A DNA stretch of 5,203 nt. Origin: DASYQV01 sp036005125 (GTDB lineage: Bacteria; Acidobacteriota; Vicinamibacteria; Vicinamibacterales; UBA2999). Both the position numbers and the translations under genes were made by a program. The first letter of the stretch is position 1, and every line of letters begins with the position of its first letter. The notes under the pieces are model-generated. The model did no database searches. It was not told the origin of the DNA and saw nothing but the letters and a program-made list of their open reading frames with translations. Positions 1 through 5,203 of the stretch are shown here, piece by piece. The stretch lies in the NCBI GenBank assembly GCA_036005125.1, contig DASYQV010000089.1:1-5203 (forward strand), written 5' to 3'.

Positions 1-183
1 TGTCGTGATTCGGATTTCTCAGCTTGGTCGACGGCGTGGACTGTGCGAGACTCCGGCATGGCGGCTCCTTTCGTTGCGGCTTTCGCCGCGGTTTGCCCAC
101 CAGTCGTATAACACGACCAGCGGGAGGAGCCGCCGGCTCAAATTTCAACAGCTACTGGGACATCCCCGCGCTCCGCGCGCCTC

Positions 184-241
184 GCCCGTTATGCGGTCGC
201 ACAACGAGTACAAAATTCGCGTGTGTGGCCGCATAACGGGC
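184..241 (+). repeat. Long inverted repeat / hairpin upstream of amtB
   Basis: GCCCGTTATGCGG at 184-196 is the exact reverse complement of CCGCATAACGGGC at 229-241, a 13-bp perfect stem. As RNA read from the + strand the stem extends through U-G and G-U wobbles to about 20 pairs (184-203 with 222-241). An additional CGA/TCG closing stem lies at 205-207/217-219, leaving a 9-nt apical loop. The wobble pairs would become A-C mismatches in the opposite transcript, so the + strand RNA folds better. No T-run follows, so it is not a standard intrinsic terminator. It ends 75 bp before the amtB start codon and could be a mobile palindromic repeat, a decayed recombination site or a leader RNA structure. 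The structure itself is certain at sequence level; its function is unknown. Confidence 0.75.
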
Positions 242-260
242 TCAAGACCCGGCCTACGTA
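239..260 (+). repeat. Probable degenerate CTAAAG-core palindromic repeat before amtB
   Basis: The stretch GGCTCAAGACCCGGCCTACG resembles GGGTCTAAAGACCGGCCTGCG found after amtB at 1724-1743: both have a C-T-(C/A)-A-A-G core followed by ACC(C)GGCCT(A/G)CG. It appears to be a decayed member of the same repeat family, so amtB would be flanked on both sides by the family. The similarity is seen directly by eye; membership in a genome-wide family is inferred. Confidence 0.4.
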
Positions 261-316
261 CGCACAAACGAAATTCCGCGCGAACCCGGCAAAAATCGCG
301 TACACTCCGCGCAATC

Positions 317-1657
317 ATGCGCAAGGCTTGGCTCTTTCCCTTCGTCCTTCTGCTTCTCGTCAGCCTCGCCGGCGCGTTGAGCGACCCCTCTCCTCCCGCC
401 AACGGAGGCGGCCCGATCAACTCGGGCGACGTGGCCTGGATGCTGACGGCCACCGGACTGATCCTGCTCATAATCCCTGGTCTGTCGCTCTTTTACGGCG
501 GCATGGTCCGTTTCAATAACCTCATCTCGACCATGCTGCAGAGCTTCGTGGCGACGGCCGTCATCAGCGTCCTCTGGGTGGTTGTCGGCTTCAGCCTGGC
601 CTTTGGCGACAGTGTGGGCGGAATCATCGGGCATCCGGGCACCTATTTCATGTTCAACGGCGTCAACGGCGTCACGCACGCCGCGCTGTCTCCGACGATC
701 CCGCTCGTGCTGTTTGCGATCTTCCAGTTGAAGTTCGCCATCATCACGCCGGCGCTCATCACCGGATCGCTGGCCGAGCGGGTGCGCTTTTCCGGCTACC
801 TCATGTTCATCTGCCTCTTCAGCCTGCTGATCTACTGTCCGCTGGCGCACATGATGTGGCATCCCGATGGCCTGCTGCGACAGATTGGCGTGATCGATTT
901 CGCCGGCGGGAGCGTCGTGCACGTGTCGGCAGGCTGTGCCGCGCTGGCCGGCGCGATCGTGCTGGGACGCCGGCACATGTCCCTGGACGCCACACCGCCG
1001 GAGCCCGCAAACATCCCCTTCGTGTTGCTCGGCACCGGCATGCTCTGGTTCGGCTGGTTCGGCTTCAACGCGGGCTCGGCGCTCGCGGCCTCGCCGCAGG
1101 CGGCGATGGCCTTTGCCGCGACCAACACGGCATCTGCGTCGGCGGCTCTCGCCTGGATGCTCTTCGACATCCTGCTCGGGCGCAAGCCGACCGCGCTCGG
1201 CGCGTGTATCGGCGCCCTTGTCGGTCTGGTCGCGATCACGCCCGCGGCCGGTTACGTTACAGTCGGAGCGAGCCTGTTCATCGGCACGGCGGCGGCGCTC
1301 GTCTGCAACGCCGTGGTGCACTGGCGATCGCGTTCAGCGCTCGACGATACGTTCAATGTGTTTCCGTGCCACGGGGTCGGCGGTGCCGTCGGCATGGTCG
1401 CGACGGGCGTCTTCGCGCGCGAGGTCGGTCTGGTGACGGGACACGTCCACACGTTCCTCGTACAGCTGGTGGCCATCGTCGTCGTGCCGGCGTTGACGTT
1501 CGGAGGGTCCTGGTTGCTCTACAAGCTGACGGACGTCGTCGTCCCGCTGCGCGTCGACGTCGAGCAGGAAGCCATTGGCCTCGATCTCAGTCAGCACGGC
1601 GAGACGACCGGCGACCTGTCGAGCCTGTATCGCCCGACCGACGCGCCCATTGCGTAG
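317..1657 (+). CDS. amtB: Ammonium transporter, Amt/AmtB (Amt/Mep/Rh) family
   Basis: This 446-residue inner-membrane channel conducts ammonium/ammonia into the cell for nitrogen assimilation and would act as a trimer. Residues 1-20 (MRKAWLFPFVLLLLVSLAGA) look like a cleavable signal peptide, as in E. coli AmtB, followed by about eleven hydrophobic segments. Family residues are present. The Phe gate pair is F136 and F140 (IFQLKF). The signature DFAGGSVVHVSAG contains D194 and the first pore histidine H202. The FNAGS motif (251-254) holds the conserved binding-site serine S254. The second pore histidine is H352 in FPCHGVGG. The cytoplasmic tail keeps LRVDVEQEAIGLDLSQHGE (411-429), the region that contacts PII proteins. 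ATG 317 is chosen because it gives the signal peptide directly; the open frame upstream to position 5 is arginine-rich and not Amt-like. No Shine-Dalgarno is visible. No glnK/glnB gene follows, unlike the common glnK-amtB pair. The family call is very secure; transport specificity is inferred. Confidence 0.95.
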   Translation: MRKAWLFPFVLLLLVSLAGALSDPSPPANGGGPINSGDVAWMLTATGLILLIIPGLSLFYGGMVRFNNLISTMLQSFVATAVISVLWVVVGFSLAFGDSVGGIIGHPGTYFMFNGVNGVTHAALSPTIPLVLFAIFQLKFAIITPALITGSLAERVRFSGYLMFICLFSLLIYCPLAHMMWHPDGLLRQIGVIDFAGGSVVHVSAGCAALAGAIVLGRRHMSLDATPPEPANIPFVLLGTGMLWFGWFGFNAGSALAASPQAAMAFAATNTASASAALAWMLFDILLGRKPTALGACIGALVGLVAITPAAGYVTVGASLFIGTAAALVCNAVVHWRSRSALDDTFNVFPCHGVGGAVGMVATGVFAREVGLVTGHVHTFLVQLVAIVVVPALTFGGSWLLYKLTDVVVPLRVDVEQEAIGLDLSQHGETTGDLSSLYRPTDAPIA

Positions 1658-1667
1658 AACTCGAGTT
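1658..1667. repeat. Perfect 10-bp palindrome abutting the amtB stop codon
   Basis: AACTCGAGTT directly follows the TAG stop (1655-1657) and equals its own reverse complement. It could be an operator half-site cluster or chance; it is too short for a terminator stem. Confidence 0.3.
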
Positions 1668-1671
1668 GACG

Positions 1672-1743
1672 CAGGTCGCATCTTTTTGACCGTAGGCCGC
1701 ATCTTTAGATGCGGCGCCGTGCCGGGTCTAAAGACCGGCCTGC
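1672..1743. repeat. Cluster of CTTTAG/CTAAAG-core palindromic repeats (REP/BIME-like)
   Basis: Two hairpins lie side by side. The first is GCCGCATC (1696-1703), loop TTTA, GATGCGGC (1708-1715), a perfect 8-bp stem. The second is GGTC (1725-1728), loop TAAA, GACC (1733-1736), with outer pairs 1721-1723/1737-1739 around a bulged G1724. Their cores CTTTAG and CTAAAG are reverse complements. The outer flanks GTAGGCCG and CGGCCTGC are also near reverse complements, so the two units stand in opposite orientation, as in paired REP elements. A third, decayed copy (CAGGTCGCATCTTT, then TTGACCG) precedes them at 1672-1692 and shares 12 of 13 bases AGGYCGCATCTTT with the first unit. No T-tract follows either hairpin, so an intrinsic terminator for amtB is not supported, although the structures could still stabilise mRNA 3' ends. 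Confidence 0.6.
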
Positions 1744-1801
1744 GAACGTAGACTCCTGCCTCAACCACAAGCTGGCTGCGCGCGTTCACCTGCACCTCGA
1801 C

Positions 1802-1810
1802 TGCTATAAT
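1802..1810 (+). promoter_or_regulatory. Extended -10 promoter for lepA-lepB
   Basis: TGCTATAAT contains a perfect TATAAT hexamer (1805-1810) preceded by TG one base upstream, the extended -10 motif that can work with a poor -35 element. No good TTGACA lies 16-18 bp upstream; the closest sequence is TTCACC at 1785-1790, 14 bp away. Transcription would start near 1816-1818 and give a leader of roughly 120 nt before lepA. It is placed correctly for the lepAB operon and stands out in GC-rich DNA. Confidence 0.55.
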
Positions 1811-1845
1811 TTTCTATTCGGTCTGCTGGAGTGCATCTTCGAGAC

Positions 1846-1923
1846 ATGAAGCGGGCCGTTTCCGTCGGAACGGCCCGACAATCGCGGTCGAAGGCCGGAT
1901 GTAGTCCCATCACACTCTGTTGA
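1846..1923 (+). CDS. Possible short upstream ORF (leader peptide) before lepA
   Basis: ATG 1846 opens a 25-codon frame (MKRAVSVGTARQSRSKAG, then CSPITLC) that ends at TGA 1921-1923, 13 nt before the lepA start. It lies wholly inside the predicted leader and covers the strong hairpin at 1852-1877. A weak GAGA (1841-1844) lies immediately before the start, and GGAG (1828-1831) is rather far away. I recognise no conserved peptide and no run of regulatory codons. Such short frames arise often by chance, so this is only a candidate; translation through it would melt the hairpin and bring ribosomes to the poorly marked lepA start. Confidence 0.2.
   Translation: MKRAVSVGTARQSRSKAGCSPITLC
1852..1877 (+). 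promoter_or_regulatory. Strong stem-loop in the lepA leader
   Basis: CGGGCCGTT (1852-1860) pairs perfectly with AACGGCCCG (1869-1877). The stem can extend by a U-G and a C-G pair to a CGTC tetraloop, giving 11 pairs. It lies about 35 nt after the predicted transcription start and 59 nt before lepA. The following bases (ACAATCGCGG) contain no T-run, so it is not an intrinsic terminator. It may stabilise the mRNA or take part in leader regulation. The stem is certain; the role is inferred. Confidence 0.55.
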
Positions 1924-1936
1924 TACAGTCCACTAG

Positions 1937-3735
<1,799 letters not shown>

Positions 3736-3739
<4 letters not shown>

Positions 3740-4479
3740 TGAACGCACAACGCACGACGCAGCAGACGCCAGCGGCAGAGCCGTATCGCAAGTCCACCGC
3801 GCGCGAGTACTTCGAATCGATTGCCATCGCCGTCATCCTGGCGCTGTTCATCCGCACGTTTGTCGTGCAGGCGTTCAAAATCCCGACCGGCTCGATGGAG
3901 AACAACCTCCTCATCGGCGATCACCTGCTCGTGAACAAGTTCGTGTTCGGGCCCGCGGCGACGGGCATCGAGCGCACGTTGCTGCCGATCGATCCGATCC
4001 GCCGCGGCGATGTGATCGTGTTCAAGTATCCGGAAGAGCCCGATCGCGACTTCATCAAGCGCGTCATCGGGCTGCCGGGCGACACAATCGAGCTGCGGAA
4101 CAAGAAGGTGCACGTCAACGGCATGCCGCTCTCGGAGCCGTACGTGCATTTTCTCGAGCCACCCGGCGACGTAAAGCCGGGTAGCGCGGACTACACGGAC
4201 CTGGACGTCCGGCGCCGCTACGGGCCCGTGACGGTCCCGGCCAACCACTACTTCGTCATGGGCGACAACCGCGACAACTCGCAGGACAGCCGCTACTGGG
4301 GCTTCCTGCCGCGCGACTACATCAAGGGCCGGGCGTTGATGGTGTACTGGTCGTACGAAGCGGAGCGTGAAGAATACGAGCCGAACGGTCTGGGCAATAA
4401 GGTCGGTGGGATTCTTTCGACCGTCGGGGGCTTCTTTACCAAGACGCGGTGGTCGCGGATTCTGCACCAGATACACTGA
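3736..4479 (+). CDS. lepB: Signal peptidase I (leader peptidase, S26 family)
   Basis: This 247-residue membrane protease cleaves signal peptides from exported proteins on the outer face of the cytoplasmic membrane. One transmembrane segment lies near residues 26-46 (after REYFES), followed by the catalytic domain. Box B PTGSMENNL carries the nucleophile Ser53. Box C/D RRGDVIVFKYPEEP leads into FIKRVIGLPGD, with the general-base lysine K108. Box E MGDNRDNSQDSRYWG spans 175-189. The single N-terminal anchor and modest length fit a typical type I peptidase without the double anchor of E. coli LepB. The start is ATGATG; the first ATG (3736) overlaps the lepA TGA as ATGA. AGGA at 3727-3730 sits 5 nt from the first and 8 nt from the second ATG (3739), so either may be used. 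The overlap points to translational coupling with lepA in the classical lepAB arrangement. Confidence 0.97.
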
Positions 4480-4647
4480 ATTTGCGATTCGTGATTTGGG
4501 GATTTTGAGATTGCTTGGTGAATGGCGATTGGTGATTTGCGGATCTATCGGTGATTGGACATGCGCCAATCACACAACGTAAATGATCAATAAATCGACC
4601 AATCCCCAATCACCAGCCGATCACCAATCCCCAATCACCATCACCAG
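4480..4647. repeat. Degenerate GATTGGTGATT array with a central orientation switch
   Basis: This low-GC stretch separates lepB from the next gene. The left half (about 4484-4558) is built of spaced GATT/GGTGATT units on the + strand. The right half (about 4566-4640) is built of the complementary AATC/CACCAATC units. An 18-bp exact direct repeat ACCAATCCCCAATCACCA occurs at 4598-4615 and 4623-4640 with a 25-bp period. The halves can pair: GTGATTGG 4551-4558 with CCAATCAC 4566-4573 (loop ACATGCG), or nested GATTGGTGAT 4527-4536 with ATCACCAATC 4620-4629 and GGTGATTGG 4550-4558 with CCAATCACC 4606-4614. No T-tract marks an intrinsic terminator. The array ends 7 nt before the ATG of the 114-aa gene and leaves no room for a Shine-Dalgarno. 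It looks like an expanding simple-sequence element; any regulatory effect is inference. Confidence 0.8.
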
Positions 4648-4992
4648 ATGAAGACCATCATCAAGCTCCTGATCGGCGCTGCCCTGCTGAACGCAACGGC
4701 GCGGTCCGGAATGGCCGCATGGTCCTTTTACCAGTTCAAGGATGCCTCGGAGCAGATTGCGATCTTCGGAGGCAATTCGCCCGAATCCGCGCTCCACGAA
4801 CAGGTAATGGAGACGGCCGTCCGGTTGGGCGTTCCGATTGCACCCGAACAGGTAACCGTGCGGCGGGAGAGGACTGTTACCCGCATCGAGGCGGCGTACG
4901 AACAGCCCATCGAGCTGTTTCCGAACTATACGCGCCGGGTTCCGGTGTCGTTTGCGGTCGAAGGCCGGATGATGCTCACCGGCCCGCATTAG
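4648..4992 (+). CDS. Small membrane-anchored protein, DUF4845-like by layout and position
   Basis: This 114-residue protein starts with a hydrophobic segment at about residues 4-25 (IIKLLIGAALLNATARSGMAA) that could be a membrane anchor or signal sequence. A soluble alpha/beta-looking part follows: a helix-prone stretch (SALHEQVMETAVRLG, 47-61), then PIAPEQVTVRRERTVTRIEAAYEQPIEL, then a strand-like VPVSFAVEG. No catalytic motif or cysteine is present. The order anchor, helix, 'V..I.R....V.I...Y..P' strands, and its place after lepB, resemble the small DUF4845 proteins located between lepB and rnc in many Proteobacteria. That relation is my inference and no search supports it. ATG 4648 is the only start after the in-frame TAA at 4591-4593 that keeps the anchor whole. 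The start lacks a Shine-Dalgarno because the repeat array abuts it. Codon use matches its neighbours, so I take it as a real gene of unknown function, possibly in the lepAB operon. Confidence 0.75.
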   Translation: MKTIIKLLIGAALLNATARSGMAAWSFYQFKDASEQIAIFGGNSPESALHEQVMETAVRLGVPIAPEQVTVRRERTVTRIEAAYEQPIELFPNYTRRVPVSFAVEGRMMLTGPH

Positions 4993-5001
4993 ACGGATGC
5001 T

Positions 5002-5203
5002 TCACGACAGCGCAGCCCGCGCCCTGTCCGCGTCGGCCGCCCCCTCGCGCTCCAGTTCCTCTCTCTCGCGTCGCGCTCGTGCGACGAATGCCTGATCGGT
5101 CAACCCGCCGAGATTGATGTCGACGTTCAGCGCCGCCCCTTTGAGTCCGGCCATCAGGAGCTCGATTGCGACCCCCACGTCGCTCGCCGCGTTCCGGCTG
5201 CCG
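5002..5203 (-). CDS. Formimidoyltetrahydrofolate cyclodeaminase-type protein, C-terminal part (cut by window edge)
   Basis: Reading the minus strand from 5202 down to the TGA at 5004-5002 gives 66 residues. They begin GSRNAASDVGVAIELLMAG, continue KGAALNVDINLGGLTDQAF and end in a charged helix (VARARREREELEREG). The pattern G-x-x-N-x-x-S-D-x-x-V-A, then G-A-x-x-N-V-x-I-N-L-x-x-(I/L)-T-D-x-A-F, is the C-terminal signature of the cyclodeaminase family (FTCD C-terminal domain, FchA). This enzyme converts 5-formimino-tetrahydrofolate to 5,10-methenyl-tetrahydrofolate and ammonia in histidine or purine breakdown. The start lies outside the window, so whether it is a stand-alone cyclodeaminase of about 200 residues or fused to a glutamate formiminotransferase cannot be told. 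The missing N-terminal part prevents checking all active-site residues. It converges on the 114-aa gene with 9 bp between stop codons and no room for a separate terminator. Family confidence is good from the motifs alone. Confidence 0.82.
   Translation of the reverse strand, partial: GSRNAASDVGVAIELLMAGLKGAALNVDINLGGLTDQAFVARARREREELEREGAADADRARAALS

Larger units (their letters stand above)
1..316. other. Intergenic region upstream of amtB, rich in inverted repeats, no convincing gene
   Basis: No reading frame here shows a recognisable protein. Frame 1 is open from the left edge to a TAA at 109-111 and could be the last 36 codons of an upstream gene (its end reads MAAPFVAAFAAVCPPVV), but the codon use is mixed and I do not recognise it. 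The frame of amtB is also open through the region but encodes arginine-rich sequence unlike an Amt N-terminus. Small hairpins are visible: GCGGC/GCCGC with a TTTC loop at 76-89 and GTCGT/ACGAC at 103-117. A much larger inverted repeat lies at 184-241. A sequence resembling the repeats after amtB (CTCAAG core, then ACCCGGCCTACG) follows at 239-260. I see no good sigma-70 or sigma-54 promoter; TACACT at 301-306 is a weak -10-like hexamer without a -35 partner. Confidence 0.6.

Noticed and set aside
59..77. Sigma-54 type promoter (TGGC ... TTGC) that could link amtB to nitrogen control
   Set aside because: The spacing between the GG and GC elements is 4 bp too long for the sigma-54 consensus and the site is about 240 bp from the start; no other site fits.
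5..316. N-terminal extension of amtB from a GTG at position 5, in frame for 104 codons
   Set aside because: The extension is arginine-rich and unlike any Amt N-terminus, while ATG 317 begins a textbook signal peptide at the position expected for the family.
254..1321. 355-codon minus-strand frame opposite amtB
   Set aside because: It translates to charged, compositionally biased sequence without motifs, while the + strand encodes a complete Amt channel.
1696..1739. Rho-independent terminator of amtB
   Set aside because: The hairpins are real, but no T-tract follows either of them on the + strand, and on the minus strand the downstream side is A-rich rather than T-rich.
1852..1877. Intrinsic transcription attenuator before lepA
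   Set aside because: The strong stem is followed by ACAATCGCGG without a run of T, so termination there is not supported.
4598..4640. CRISPR array
   Set aside because: There are only two 18-bp copies with a 7-bp gap inside a degenerate simple-sequence tract; no 25-40 bp unique spacers and no cas genes are present.

Overview
The window is a GC-rich bacterial chromosomal segment carrying housekeeping genes. From left to right on the + strand it holds an Amt/AmtB ammonium channel (317-1657), the ribosomal GTPase LepA/EF4 (1937-3739), type I signal peptidase LepB (3736-4479) and a small membrane-anchored protein of 114 residues (4648-4992). At the right edge the C-terminal end of a formimidoyl-tetrahydrofolate cyclodeaminase-type protein runs on the minus strand (5002-5203, cut by the window). 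The proteins are intact, of normal length and keep their catalytic motifs.

The genome type looks like a high-GC soil bacterium. An Acidobacteriota member (Vicinamibacteria-like) is my best guess. It rests on the style of the intergenic repeats (palindromes with CTTTAG/CTAAAG cores and degenerate GATTGGTGATT arrays) and on the small protein after lepB. This assignment is inference from memory of such genomes and was not tested.

Layout. Positions 1-316 hold no convincing gene but are rich in inverted repeats, including a 13-bp perfect inverted repeat extendable to a roughly 20-bp RNA stem at 184-241. A weak integron attC-like arrangement is also present at 106-194. amtB follows with a signal peptide and no visible Shine-Dalgarno. 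The 279-bp amtB-lepA gap contains a cluster of CTTTAG-core palindromes, an extended -10 promoter (TGCTATAAT, 1802-1810), a strong leader hairpin (1852-1877) and a possible 25-codon upstream ORF ending 13 nt before lepA. lepA and lepB overlap by an ATGA and form the classical lepAB operon. A 168-bp low-GC stretch of degenerate GATTGGTGA units follows lepB. The units are in + orientation in the left half and reverse-complement orientation in the right half, and the stretch runs straight into the start codon of the 114-aa protein. That protein has the architecture and genomic position of the DUF4845 proteins found after lepB in many Proteobacteria. It converges, with only 9 bp between stop codons, on the cyclodeaminase gene.

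How the genes work together: LepA (translation elongation on stalled or slow ribosomes) and LepB (removal of signal peptides at the membrane) are co-transcribed and probably translationally coupled, and the 114-aa protein may be a further member of the unit. AmtB brings ammonium into the cell; no glnK/glnB regulator lies next to it on its downstream side. The cyclodeaminase links histidine degradation or one-carbon metabolism to tetrahydrofolate and releases ammonia, but nothing in the sequence ties it to amtB. I found no defence system, phage, transposase or CRISPR. The unusual content is in the non-coding structure.
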